A DNA stretch of 46,774 nt from JADFNO01 sp965369945 (GCA_965369945.1 CBDUST010000004.1:1-46774); one strand, 5' to 3'. Shown: positions 1 to 8,807, numbered from the stretch's first letter. Notes: generated by a model from the sequence alone, not told the origin. A program made the numbers and translations.

Positions 1-1104
1 CTGGGGCTCAATGAGCGTGGCGATGTGGTTGGGTACTACAAATGCCCGCTTTGGGATCATTCTGAGGGCTTTCTGTGGACGGCTGAGGAAGGCTTCGTCA
101 CACTCCAGCGTCCGCAGGGGGTCAGTTCAGCGATCGCGGTAGATATCAATGACGATGGCGTGATCTGCGGGACCGTCAACGTTTCCGGCGTGGGGCAGCG
201 CGGCTTTGTTTACCAGAGGGGTGAATGGACGATTCTTCCGCCGGTGGTGGATGTGCCGGGCCCGTGGTCGAGCGCCGCAGCCATCAATAACGCCGGAACG
301 GTGGTCGGTCAGCGCAGCATTACTGAGGAGCTAGGTCCGCAGAATGCTTACATCTGGTCGGCGGAAGAAGGCTTCACCGACCTCGGTGTGATGAACGGAC
401 CGGATAGTGGAGCAACCTCGATTTCAGAAAAGGGGCTGGTGGCGGGACGGACCGGAACAGGCGTGCTAAACGAAGCGTTTTTGTGGCAACGAGGGAAGAT
501 CACGATTCTCGGGTCTGTGCCGGATGGAATAACCAGTATTCCTTCCGCGATAACAGACGAGTCGGTCATCGTTGGATGGGGTCACATTCCAAAGGATGGA
601 TTTCCATTCGGATTTGCGCAGGCGTTTCGGTGGGCGAACCAAGAGTACCAGATGCTGGGAACATTACCTGACCATCTACATAGCGCTTCATTGGATAACT
701 CAATCAAGACTGAGTTGATCGTGGGCGTATCGTGGGTCGTAGATGGCATCCCAAATGTCAGTCACGGCTTCGTATGGGCAGAGGGGCTCATGCAGAATCT
801 CGATGATCTTCTGCCATTGCTTTCGGGAGTCTCTACGAGGAGCGCAGGAGCGATCAGCAGCATTGGACAGATCGTTGCCGACGGGACGGATTCGGAGAAT
901 AACGCAGTCGTCTTACTACTAACGCCCAACGAATTACCTCTAGGTGACCTGGATGGCGATTGCGCTGTTGGAGCAATCGATATGCTCATGTTGCTTAAGA
1001 ACTGGGGAGCTTGTGAGGATTGCAACGAATGCGATGCAGATCTCGACAACAACTGTGTCGTGGGCGCATCCGATGTACTCCATCTTCTGGCAAATTGGGG
1101 CTAA
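1..1104 (+). CDS. Secreted HAF-repeat protein with C-terminal dockerin-like domain (5' end outside window)
   Basis: The reading frame is open from the first base, so the N-terminus and any signal peptide lie upstream. At least six units of about 50 residues each carry an Ixx.G.vvG core (LNERGDVVG, INDDGVICG, INNAGTVVG, ISEKGLVAG) followed by an aromatic AFLW/GFVW strand. This is the pattern of the HAF family of predicted extracellular repeats, probably a beta-propeller-like fold. The last ~53 residues (943-1101) hold two DxDxxCxVGxxDxxxLLxNWG units, a dockerin type I-like calcium-binding pair common at the C-termini of planctomycete secreted proteins. No catalytic motif is visible; a surface or extracellular role is inferred. 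The next gene also carries a dockerin-like unit. Confidence 0.75.
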   Translation: MGLNERGDVVGYYKCPLWDHSEGFLWTAEEGFVTLQRPQGVSSAIAVDINDDGVICGTVNVSGVGQRGFVYQRGEWTILPPVVDVPGPWSSAAAINNAGTVVGQRSITEELGPQNAYIWSAEEGFTDLGVMNGPDSGATSISEKGLVAGRTGTGVLNEAFLWQRGKITILGSVPDGITSIPSAITDESVIVGWGHIPKDGFPFGFAQAFRWANQEYQMLGTLPDHLHSASLDNSIKTELIVGVSWVVDGIPNVSHGFVWAEGLMQNLDDLLPLLSGVSTRSAGAISSIGQIVADGTDSENNAVVLLLTPNELPLGDLDGDCAVGAIDMLMLLKNWGACEDCNECDADLDNNCVVGASDVLHLLANWG

Positions 1105-1184
1105 AACCTCACCGGACGTATCGCAGAAAGGAGCATCGCATAAGAGGAATCGAAAGTTGAAGGTGGCGAGAAAGAGAAGAAAAG

Positions 1185-1239
1185 GCCCACGCCTGTGTGG
1201 GGCGTGGACCCTGATATCACGCGTCAGTTACCTGACGCG
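1185..1239 (+). other. Two consecutive hairpins in the intergenic leader
   Basis: Hairpin 1 pairs 1185-1193 (GCCCACGCC) with 1201-1209 (GGCGTGGAC), 8 of 9 pairs with a 7-nt loop. Hairpin 2 pairs 1220-1227 (CGCGTCAG) with 1232-1239 (CTGACGCG), perfect over 8 bp with loop TTAC. On the plus strand neither is followed by a T-run. On the minus strand hairpin 1 is followed by TTTTCTTCTC and would act as an intrinsic terminator, although no minus-strand gene is visible here. The pair lies about 35 nt upstream of the 1274 gene and could be a structured leader or the 3' end of the preceding transcript. Confidence 0.4.
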
Positions 1240-1273
1240 ATCAAAGGCTCCTAAGACATGATGGAGAAAAAAC

Positions 1274-3274
1274 ATGTCAATGTTATCGACAACGAAATCT
1301 CGAAACTCCTGTTTGATTCTAGCGATACTCTTCGCTCTACTGCTTCAGGGTGCTACCTATGGGCAGACTATCTTGCGGGTCGATGGTGATGACGGGCTTG
1401 CAAGTGGCGATGGGTCGACTTGGGCGAACGCTTACAAATACCTTCAAGATGCGATCACCTTTGCAAGAGCGAACCCTGGCCCGTACCATCTCTGGGTCGC
1501 GGCGACGGACCCGAGCAATCCCTATGTGCCTGATCGGGACGCCACAAATCCCGGCGGCACCGGCTCGAGGCAGTCGACATTTCTCTTGGATTTCGAGAAT
1601 GTCCAACTGCTGGGTGGCTTCCTAGGCGATGAGACCGATCCGGACGACCGCGACCCCGCCATCTACATCACCGTCCTAAGCGGTCAGATTTCTGAGCTAT
1701 TGGCGTGTGGCGATCCCGCGGCCGGCGACTGCTACGAGGACAACGGCACCCCGGGCTGCGATGACGCGACCTGTTGCGAGGCGGTATGCGGTTTCGATCC
1801 TGACTGCTGCGAAGTGGCGTGGGACCAAGACTGTGCCGACCTCGCTAACCAGATTTGCTACGAATGTGGGGTACCCGGTTCGGGCGACTGCTTCGACCCG
1901 GAGAACGGCTCGCCGACGTGTGACGATCTTTGCGATGGGCAAGAGTGCCCGGGCTGCTGCGAGATCGTCTGCGACATAGACCTTAACTGCTGCGTCTTTG
2001 ACTGGGACGATATTTGCGCGGACCACGCCCTTGCGAACTGTTCCCCGCCGCTGGCCGGTGACCCCCCAAAGGCCTACCACGTGGTGACGGCCGACGGCGT
2101 AGACGACAGCGTCCGCATTGACGGAGTCAAAATTACCCTTGGGCTTGCCGATGGAGCAGGAGACAATGGCCTTGGCGCCGGGATGTTTATCTCCAACAGC
2201 AGCCCGGCTGTCGTTCGCGTTATCTTCACGGAGAATGCGGCACCCGGCCACGGCGGCGGGGCCATGAACATCGGAGGCGCTTCGGACCCATTGGTGGTCA
2301 ACTGCGAGTTCGTCGAAAACACAGGTGACGAGGCCGGGGCGCTCCATACTGAAGACGGGAGCGCTGGCGGAACGTTCGTCAATTGCCTTTTCATCGACAA
2401 CGTTTCGCAGATTGAGGGTGGCGCGATCAATCCCGGTGCGGATGGTGATCTGAACTTCATCAACTGCACCTTCGCGGATAACTCAGTAGTTGATTCAGAT
2501 GGAGGCGGCGCCATCTTCACCGAGGCACCGGGCGATGGCCTGGTTTATCTGACAAACTGCATCCTTTGGGGTAACGAAGCTGGGGGGAACCCAAGCCAGA
2601 TTAATGATGATGCTGAGGAAGAAGTCACCGTGAGCTACAGCTGTGTCGAAGGCACCATCGAGCTTAGCTGGGATGGCGGAAACAACATCAATGATGATCC
2701 GCTGTTCTTCGATCCAGTCAACGGTAACTATAGACTTGATGCGCTCTCACCGTGCATCGACTTCGGCGACCCCGACGACAGTGTTATCCCAGATGACATC
2801 TTCGACCTCGATAACGACAATGACGAGTTGGAACCGACGCCGGACCTTGACCTAGGTGATCGTGTCGTTGACGGCGACGAGGATATGACGGCAGTGGTCG
2901 ATATGGGTGCGTACGAGTCGGTGCCCTGCCCGTGGGATTTGAACGGCGACTGCGTGGTCGGCGTTGAGGACCTGCTCATCATCCTTGCCAACTGGGGCAG
3001 CCCGTACGACATCGATGATTTCGACGACCTGATGGACGCGTGGGGCCCCTGCGCATGCGATCCAGAAGCTGTGGTGCCGTCGCTGGCAGACGAGCTGGAC
3101 GACGCGTGTCTGACACAGCTCGACTGGCTCAGGTTCATGCGCGTGTTGGACAACCCTCCCAGCCAAGCGGTCCTTGACAACAACCTGTGCTGGATGATCC
3201 ACTACCTGGATCATTGCGATCAGTGCATCTGCCTGCATTCTGGAGTCTGCCCCGACGACGATCCGTTCGAATGA
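1274..3274 (+). CDS. Secreted parallel beta-helix protein with Cys-rich repeats and dockerin-like unit
   Basis: 666 aa. The ATG has a GGAG box 7 nt upstream. A signal peptide covers about residues 1-30 (basic start, LILAILFALLLQG core, likely cut after TYGQ). The start of the mature part (LRVDGDDGLASGDGSTWANA) is typical of secreted right-handed beta-helix proteins. Residues ~145-257 are a Cys-rich insert with two related modules (CCEAVC..DPDCC..WDQDC and CCEIVC..DLNCC..WDDIC). Residues ~290-460 show beta-helix rungs (VVNCEFVEN, FVNCLFIDN, FINCTFADN). A dockerin-like unit (LNGDCVVGVEDLLIILANWG) is at ~555-575 and is followed by a further Cys-containing tail of ~90 residues. Probably a cell-surface or extracellular adhesin or carbohydrate-associated protein; no catalytic residues can be assigned. 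Confidence 0.72.
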   Translation: MSMLSTTKSRNSCLILAILFALLLQGATYGQTILRVDGDDGLASGDGSTWANAYKYLQDAITFARANPGPYHLWVAATDPSNPYVPDRDATNPGGTGSRQSTFLLDFENVQLLGGFLGDETDPDDRDPAIYITVLSGQISELLACGDPAAGDCYEDNGTPGCDDATCCEAVCGFDPDCCEVAWDQDCADLANQICYECGVPGSGDCFDPENGSPTCDDLCDGQECPGCCEIVCDIDLNCCVFDWDDICADHALANCSPPLAGDPPKAYHVVTADGVDDSVRIDGVKITLGLADGAGDNGLGAGMFISNSSPAVVRVIFTENAAPGHGGGAMNIGGASDPLVVNCEFVENTGDEAGALHTEDGSAGGTFVNCLFIDNVSQIEGGAINPGADGDLNFINCTFADNSVVDSDGGGAIFTEAPGDGLVYLTNCILWGNEAGGNPSQINDDAEEEVTVSYSCVEGTIELSWDGGNNINDDPLFFDPVNGNYRLDALSPCIDFGDPDDSVIPDDIFDLDNDNDELEPTPDLDLGDRVVDGDEDMTAVVDMGAYESVPCPWDLNGDCVVGVEDLLIILANWGSPYDIDDFDDLMDAWGPCACDPEAVVPSLADELDDACLTQLDWLRFMRVLDNPPSQAVLDNNLCWMIHYLDHCDQCICLHSGVCPDDDPFE

Positions 3275-3323
3275 CCACCGCCCCCGGAAGGGCCCCGGAA
3301 ATAACCCGTCCCGGAAATAGCCA

Positions 3324-3364
3324 GCCCCCGGCAGCCCTCCATGCAGCGATGCCGGGGGCCTTTC
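3324..3364 (+). terminator. Rho-independent terminator after the beta-helix gene
   Basis: A perfect 10-bp stem (GCCCCCGGCA at 3324-3333 with TGCCGGGGGC at 3350-3359) encloses a 16-nt loop and is followed by CTTTCTC. It lies between the 3274 stop and the peptide-transport genes. The T-run is short, so efficiency is uncertain. Confidence 0.65.
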
Positions 3365-3399
3365 TCAGTCACACCCAACGGCGGTACACTGAATCGGCG

Positions 3400-5358
3400 A
3401 TGAAGATCCTTGCGCCGTTTGTGCTGATTCTGGCTGCGCTGATGACGGTTGTGTATCTGGACGATGCCCCGCCGCGCGCGGATGTGGTTTTCGTCGACGC
3501 GGCCGAGGTCTTCACGCTCGATCCGCAGCGCATGAGCTGGACTCAAGATTTCCGCATGGCCTACGCCCTCTACGAAGGGCTCGTGCGATGGGACAATTCG
3601 GACTTCACGATCGAGCCGGCCGCTGCCACGTGGACCGTCAGTGACGATCAACTCACCTATACGTTCAACATCAGAGCCGATGCCAGGTGGTCCAACGGCG
3701 ACCCGCTAACAGCGCACGATTTCGTCTACGCCTGGCGTCGGGCGATCCTGCCGGATACAGCGGCGGACTACACCGCGTTGTTCTTCGCCATCACCGGGGC
3801 TGAAGCGTTCTTTCAATGGCGAACACAGAAGCTCAAGGCGTTCGCCCAGACGAGCACCGAGCTCGATACTCAGAACAAGATCAGCGCCGCCCAAACGTTA
3901 TGGCGCCAAACCGAGCAGCGATTCGCCCAAACCGTCGGCCTTGAGATCATCGACGATCACACGCTTCGGGTTCAACTTGTGCAGCCTGTTGCATACTTCC
4001 TTGATCTGGTAGCGTTCGGCGTGTTCTATCCGGTCCACCGCCCCACTGTCGAAGGCTGGGACGTCGATGAACCGACCAAAGCGCACATGCGACAACGCGG
4101 GTGGACGAGCGTCGCCGAGCCGACCTTCACCGAGCGCGCGTTTGTCAACCTCAATCCTGCGACCGGACGGATCGAACAAAAGCACGGGTGGACGAAGCCT
4201 GATCGTTTCGTCGGCAACGGCCCGTATGTACCCACGCATTGGCGATACAAGCGCGGTCTTCGGCTTGGGCGCAACGAGCACTATCACAGCCCTAAACGCG
4301 TCAACAACGACTCAGTCGAAACGATCTCCATCAGCGACATCAACACCGCGATCCTGGCGTTCGAGTCCGGCCGAGTCGATTGGCTGAGCGATGTCAGCGC
4401 CGAGTACCAGGCGGACATGTTGGCTGAACGATCGGCCTACGAAGATCGATATGCTGCGGAAATCCGAACCATGCTCGCCGACGGTCTCACGATAGACCAA
4501 GCACTGGCGGCCTTGCCGGCTCCTGTTCGCGGCGAACGACGCAACATTCATGTCTTCCCGACCTTCGGAACTGATTTCTACAGTTTCAACTGTCGACCAA
4601 CGCTTGCCGACGGTCGGCCCAACCCGTTCGCTGATGCTCGTGTTCGCCGCGCGTTCGTGATGAGTGTCGATAAACAGACGATCGTTGAACGAGTGACTCG
4701 ACTCAACGAGCCAGTAGCGACTACCTTCATTCCCCCCGGCTCGATTCCCGACTATGTAAGCCCCGAGGGGTTGCCGTACGATCCGCAGCGCGCACGAGAG
4801 GAACTGAAAGCGGCTGGCTGGGTCGATCGCGACGGTGACGGACTCGTCGAAAACGCTCAGGGTGAGCCGTTCCCCGTTGTCGATCTGCTCTATAGCACCA
4901 ATACGCCGCGATACAAAAACATCTCGCTGGCGCTGCGCAACATGTGGCAGCGCGAACTGGGCGTGCGCTTCGAGCTGCGCGGAAAGGAGAATAAGTTCTT
5001 CAAGGACGACCTTATCCAAGGCAATTTCATGATCGGCCGAGGCAGGTGGTACGGCGACTATGGCGACCCCACAACGTTCCTTGATCTGTTTCGGACCGGC
5101 AACGGTAACAATGATCGTGGGTATTCCAATCCCCGCGTGGACGACCTCTTGGATCAAGCCGCGGCAGAGACTGATCCGGTAAAGCGAATGGACTTGCTTC
5201 AGGAGTGTGAACGATTCCTCTTCGATGAAGAAGTGCCCATGGTCATCCTTTGCCAGTTGGTGCAGGTATACATGTACGAACCGGGCCGACTGACCGGCCT
5301 CAGCCAGCACCCACGCCTCACGCAGTACCTCTGGCAGATGAAGGTCAACGCACCGTGA
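3400..5358 (+). CDS. ABC transporter oligopeptide/dipeptide-binding protein (SBP family 5)
   Basis: 652 aa from ATG 3400. The frame is open further upstream, but the hydrophobic start (MKILAPFVLILAALMTVVYL) sits at 3400 and the longer version would run through the terminator. Family-5 solute-binding features are clear: LDPQRMSWTQDFRMAYALYEGLVRWD, YTFNIRADARWSNGDPLTAHDFVYAWRR, then the ADARVRRAFVMSVDKQTIVE and GRWYGDYGDPTTFLDLF segments of OppA/DppA-type proteins. It would capture peptides outside the inner membrane for import. A Gln/Lys-rich insert at about residues 140-180 enlarges the first lobe. The stop codon overlaps the GTG start of the permease gene (GTGA), indicating translational coupling. 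The N-terminus may be an uncleaved anchor. Confidence 0.85.
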   Translation: MKILAPFVLILAALMTVVYLDDAPPRADVVFVDAAEVFTLDPQRMSWTQDFRMAYALYEGLVRWDNSDFTIEPAAATWTVSDDQLTYTFNIRADARWSNGDPLTAHDFVYAWRRAILPDTAADYTALFFAITGAEAFFQWRTQKLKAFAQTSTELDTQNKISAAQTLWRQTEQRFAQTVGLEIIDDHTLRVQLVQPVAYFLDLVAFGVFYPVHRPTVEGWDVDEPTKAHMRQRGWTSVAEPTFTERAFVNLNPATGRIEQKHGWTKPDRFVGNGPYVPTHWRYKRGLRLGRNEHYHSPKRVNNDSVETISISDINTAILAFESGRVDWLSDVSAEYQADMLAERSAYEDRYAAEIRTMLADGLTIDQALAALPAPVRGERRNIHVFPTFGTDFYSFNCRPTLADGRPNPFADARVRRAFVMSVDKQTIVERVTRLNEPVATTFIPPGSIPDYVSPEGLPYDPQRAREELKAAGWVDRDGDGLVENAQGEPFPVVDLLYSTNTPRYKNISLALRNMWQRELGVRFELRGKENKFFKDDLIQGNFMIGRGRWYGDYGDPTTFLDLFRTGNGNNDRGYSNPRVDDLLDQAAAETDPVKRMDLLQECERFLFDEEVPMVILCQLVQVYMYEPGRLTGLSQHPRLTQYLWQMKVNAP

Positions 5359-6308
5359 GCGGTCTCGTTATCCGACGGTTGTTGCAACTGCCGATTATCC
5401 TGCTAGCGATCTATACGATCACGTTTTGTTTGGCATGGTTGATACCGGGTAATCCGTTAGAGAACCCCGAGGGACGCCGACCGCCGCCGGAAGTGCAGCA
5501 GGCGATGCTCGAGCAATACAAGCTCGATAGTCCGTGGCGCTTCTATTGGGACTACCTGGGTAAGGCCACAAGCATCAGTTGGGTCGTCGGCGCTCATGAT
5601 CGGCCGTTTGATCTGGGGCCGAGCTTGACGCACCCGGATTGGACCGTCAACGAGATCCTGGCGGCGGGGTTGCCGGTATCGGTCACCTTAGGATTGTTGG
5701 CGATGCTGCTTGCGTGTGCAATCGGGCTCAGTGCGGGTGTGATTGGAGGCGTCAAGCCGGGATCGGTAGCTGACTTCTCAACGCTGTTGATCGCGCTGAT
5801 CGGCATCAGCCTGCCATCGTTCATCATTGGAACCGTGCTGCTGATCGTCTTCGGCGTATGGCTGAATGTGGTGCCGATCGGGGGATGGGGCGGTGTTCGC
5901 TACACGATTCTACCTGCTGTGACGTTAGCGCTTCCGTTTGCCGCATATATCGCACGATTGACGCGCTTCGGCATGATCGACGAAATGTCCTCGGATTATG
6001 TGCGCACCGCGCGAGCCAAGGGCGTGCCCAAACGGCAAGTCGTGCTGAGACACGCGATGAAGAATGCGTTCCTGCCGGTGTTGAGTTATCTGGGGCCGGC
6101 GGCGGCGATGGCGATGACCGGATCGTTTGTTGTTGAGAAGGTTTTCGCAGTGCCGGGCATCGGCACGCATTTCGTCAACGCGGTACTGAGCAAAGACCTG
6201 ACGCTGATCATGGGTGTCGTGCTCGTCTATTCCACGATGTTGATTCTGTTTAACCTGGTGGTAGATGTAATGTATCGCTGGGTTGATCCGCGCATCGAGT
6301 TGGCGTAA
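5355..6308 (+). CDS. ABC transporter permease, OppB/DppB type
   Basis: 317 aa from a GTG that overlaps the upstream stop. Membrane segments include RLLQLPIILLAIYTITFCLAW, VTLGLLAMLLACAIGLSAGV, LLIALIGISLPSFIIGTVLL and a C-terminal LIMGVVLVYSTMLILFNLVV. The EAA loop for contact with the ATPase is present (DYVRTARAKGVPKRQVVLRH, then NAFLPVLSYLGP), as is the GSFVVEKVFAVPGIGTHFV segment of OppB permeases. It forms the membrane channel for the binding protein encoded just upstream. The second permease (OppC) and the ATPases (OppD/F) do not follow: the next gene is convergent and ends 4 bp away. They must be elsewhere in the genome. Confidence 0.88.
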   Translation: MSGLVIRRLLQLPIILLAIYTITFCLAWLIPGNPLENPEGRRPPPEVQQAMLEQYKLDSPWRFYWDYLGKATSISWVVGAHDRPFDLGPSLTHPDWTVNEILAAGLPVSVTLGLLAMLLACAIGLSAGVIGGVKPGSVADFSTLLIALIGISLPSFIIGTVLLIVFGVWLNVVPIGGWGGVRYTILPAVTLALPFAAYIARLTRFGMIDEMSSDYVRTARAKGVPKRQVVLRHAMKNAFLPVLSYLGPAAAMAMTGSFVVEKVFAVPGIGTHFVNAVLSKDLTLIMGVVLVYSTMLILFNLVVDVMYRWVDPRIELA

Positions 6309-6311
6309 GCA

Positions 6312-8126
6312 TCAGTCGTCATCATCTTTCTTTCCACCGAACAAGTTGCCGAGCTCTTTCCCCAACCCGCCGGGAAGTTCGATGCCCGCGCCTTTCAGTT
6401 CTTCATCGAGCTCGCCTTGAAGCTCGGCTGCCAGTTCAGATGCGCCAGCTTTGACGAGCGCATCGGTGAGCGCTTGGTCGTCGATCGTGATGCGCGGATC
6501 ATCGATCGGGCCGCGAACACCGATCGGAATGATGAGTTGGTCGATCTTGGACGCTGTTCGTCCAGCCAGGGAGAGCGTCGTATTCCTCAGCGTCACGATC
6601 AACGGCAAATCAACCGAACCTGCTGCCCCGCCGAGCCATGTTCCATCGGCCACGACATCCATCGTTCCACCACTGAACGGCGGCGAGCCGGCGAACGCCA
6701 GCTGACTGGCGATCGCGTCGATAGGGAAGTTGTGTAATTGGAACTTCAATCGATTAGGCTTCGCTTCGGCTGCGCCGCGCAAGCGTGCATCCAATTCCAC
6801 CGTCTTGCCGCTTGATCTGACAAGCAGCCGGGGACGCTCATCAAGCAAGTGTGGATGTGTTGACAGATTCTCCCCGCGGATATCGAACGTCTCGTCGGGC
6901 AGGTATGGCGTATCGACTTCCTTGGCGATCAGTCGCGTGATCGTCAACGTGGGTGAACCATCGATGAGGTGATCGGCTTTGACACGTGCGTATCCCTGAT
7001 CGCGAATGCGCTGCGCCAGCCGTTCCTTGAAAGTTCCTTCACCGTCCTCAGCTTCATCAGGCCCGGATAATCGTTGAAGCCATCGGCGAATTTGCGCGAG
7101 TCGCTCCTTCCATTGTTTGGCCTTATCAATGTAATGTTCGAGCTGCTCGCCGCTTGGAATGTCGAAGCCCTCGGCATCATCGCCTTTCGGTGCGATAGGC
7201 GGCTTGCCAACGATCCGCCCGGGAATCGCGCGCTGTTCGCCGTGCGAGGCATCAGTCATCACCACGCGATCAATGACGAGCCGTTTTCTCAACAAATCCA
7301 CGCCGCTGACATCTGCCTCGATACGATCAGCGCGCAAAAGATCCGTTTCGAGTCGATTTGGATCGGCCATCGCAAATCTGGTTACTACCAATCGACCCTC
7401 GCTAAGGTCAAGCTCGGCATCATCGATATCAACCGTTGCGCCGTTGACGCGCTCCAGGCCGTTTCGCAGTGCCGCTGTAACGATCGGACCGCTTGCAAAC
7501 TGCGCGAGAACGATCAGCGCGACCACCACGAGCAGGGCGAGGCCTGCGCCAACCGGACGGATCGGATTGCCGATCTTGCGTTGCAGAAGATCTTGGTAGG
7601 TCTTCTTGCCGTGGCCTCGACCAACAAACACGAACAGAAGAATGCGGACCCACCACGCGCCGGCCAACTGGTTGATTCGCGGCGATCCTTCTTCGAGCTT
7701 GGCCATTTGCCGGCGAAAGGCATTGAGACCGCGGATCGCTGCCGTTCCCAACCCCAAGCCGACGAGCAGCCCAACGACAATTCCACCTGTCGTCACGTAA
7801 TACTCAAGTCCAAACAATGCCAACACCGGCGCGTTGATCATCGCCTTAAAGATCGGTTGCGTCGGGCCGTCCAGAAGCACCCGGCCAACCATAAACGTAA
7901 CCGGCAGCAAAAGAAGTGACATCGCTTTGGCCAGAAGCCCGCACATCATTGCCACGAAGAGATTGGCGTTGAGGATAATCAATAGCAATGTTAGGAAAAC
8001 CAAGAGCCCAGCGCTTGTGCTGAAGCTAGGAGCGAACCCCAGCATCGACCCCAGCACGGCTGCGAGCATAAGTTGCACCGGCGTCGCGTTACCGCGAAGC
8101 AGTTTGCCGACCTTTCGTGTGATCAT
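6312..8126 (-). CDS. Predicted two-domain membrane protein: TIGR03546-like N-terminus, TIGR03545/AsmA-like C-terminus
   Basis: 604 aa. Residues 1-~130 are a hydrophobic domain (TPVQLMLAAVLGSMLGFAPS, LLVFLTLLLIILNANLFVAM, then a third helix near residue 115) resembling the small membrane family TIGR03546/DUF2062. A basic linker and one more membrane helix (~residues 190-210, LALLVVVALIVLAQFASGPI) lead to a large extracytoplasmic part with AsmA-like phrases (GATVDIDDAELDLSEGRLVV, LKFQLHNFPI, GTMDVVADGTWLGG), resembling TIGR03545. From memory these two families are usually neighbouring genes; here they seem to be one reading frame. The tail ends in KKDDDD. Role unknown; AsmA-like proteins act in outer-membrane or lipid homeostasis. 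It is convergent with the permease gene. Confidence 0.62.
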   Translation of the reverse strand: MITRKVGKLLRGNATPVQLMLAAVLGSMLGFAPSFSTSAGLLVFLTLLLIILNANLFVAMMCGLLAKAMSLLLLPVTFMVGRVLLDGPTQPIFKAMINAPVLALFGLEYYVTTGGIVVGLLVGLGLGTAAIRGLNAFRRQMAKLEEGSPRINQLAGAWWVRILLFVFVGRGHGKKTYQDLLQRKIGNPIRPVGAGLALLVVVALIVLAQFASGPIVTAALRNGLERVNGATVDIDDAELDLSEGRLVVTRFAMADPNRLETDLLRADRIEADVSGVDLLRKRLVIDRVVMTDASHGEQRAIPGRIVGKPPIAPKGDDAEGFDIPSGEQLEHYIDKAKQWKERLAQIRRWLQRLSGPDEAEDGEGTFKERLAQRIRDQGYARVKADHLIDGSPTLTITRLIAKEVDTPYLPDETFDIRGENLSTHPHLLDERPRLLVRSSGKTVELDARLRGAAEAKPNRLKFQLHNFPIDAIASQLAFAGSPPFSGGTMDVVADGTWLGGAAGSVDLPLIVTLRNTTLSLAGRTASKIDQLIIPIGVRGPIDDPRITIDDQALTDALVKAGASELAAELQGELDEELKGAGIELPGGLGKELGNLFGGKKDDDD

Positions 8127-8196
8127 CGCTTCTTTCTCCGGGCGGGTCGTTACACGAACGACCAGACCTCATGGCATCTGCACCAGCCCGTGGTCG

Positions 8197-8712
8197 TCAC
8201 AGGCCATGTTGACGCAATTGCTGTTGAATCGCCAGGGCCAAGCGATAACCGATGCCGTGCGTGAAGCCTTCCTCGCGGAACACGACACCTCTGCCCGGAC
8301 CGATGACGACGAACGTCGGCAGTTGCTTGGCAGCGTAGGTCTCGGCGGCCGAACCATCACTGGCAAGCTGCGTGAAGGTGTATCGCTCCACGTCGAAGAA
8401 GGCGTCGGTCTCCTCCATGATCTGCACGCTGATGCCGAACACAGTTACGGCACGATTCGCAAATTGCTCATGAACCGCCTGAACGTCGGATACAGCAAGC
8501 CGGCTCGCCAGATCGTCGCTCGACCAGAACACCAATACCACGACCTGTTCTTCATGGTCGGCCAGTGAGTGTTTGGTCCCCTCAATGTCGGTCAACGTCC
8601 AAGCGGGCGCGGCCAACCCGGCTCTCCCTGTTTCGCAACCACTCAAACCGGCGCAAAGGAGAACCGCGATCACCGACCCCACCACAATCGGCCGTTTGAG
8701 GATGCGTTTCAT
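8197..8712 (-). CDS. Thioredoxin-fold lipoprotein lacking the CxxC motif
   Basis: 171 aa. The N-terminus is a lipoprotein signal (hydrophobic core, lipobox LSGC, Cys26). The rest reads as an AhpC/TlpA-type thioredoxin fold: PAWTLTDIEGTKHSLADHEE, a core strand VVVLVFW, and the cis-Pro loop QLPTFVVIG. At the place of WCxxC it has WSSDD, and after the lipid-attachment Cys there is no cysteine at all, so it cannot do thiol-disulfide chemistry. A binding or scaffold role at the periplasmic membrane face is inferred. The gene lies between the cupin gene (95 bp upstream) and the AsmA-like gene (70 bp downstream), all on the same strand, so these may be co-transcribed. Confidence 0.68.
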   Translation of the reverse strand: MKRILKRPIVVGSVIAVLLCAGLSGCETGRAGLAAPAWTLTDIEGTKHSLADHEEQVVVLVFWSSDDLASRLAVSDVQAVHEQFANRAVTVFGISVQIMEETDAFFDVERYTFTQLASDGSAAETYAAKQLPTFVVIGPGRGVVFREEGFTHGIGYRLALAIQQQLRQHGL

Positions 8713-8807
8713 CTCGTGCTCCTTACCTTCAGAGCACGCATCCTATCACAGTGCGCAATCAGACGTCGATCAGCGCGGTCCTGAGCGATCCTTGCGTTTG
8801 GTTGAGG

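Noticed and set aside
7074..7919. Plus-strand frame of 281 codons
   Set aside because: Antisense to the 604-aa membrane/AsmA-like gene; composition is rich in Arg, His, Gln and Cys as in shadow frames.
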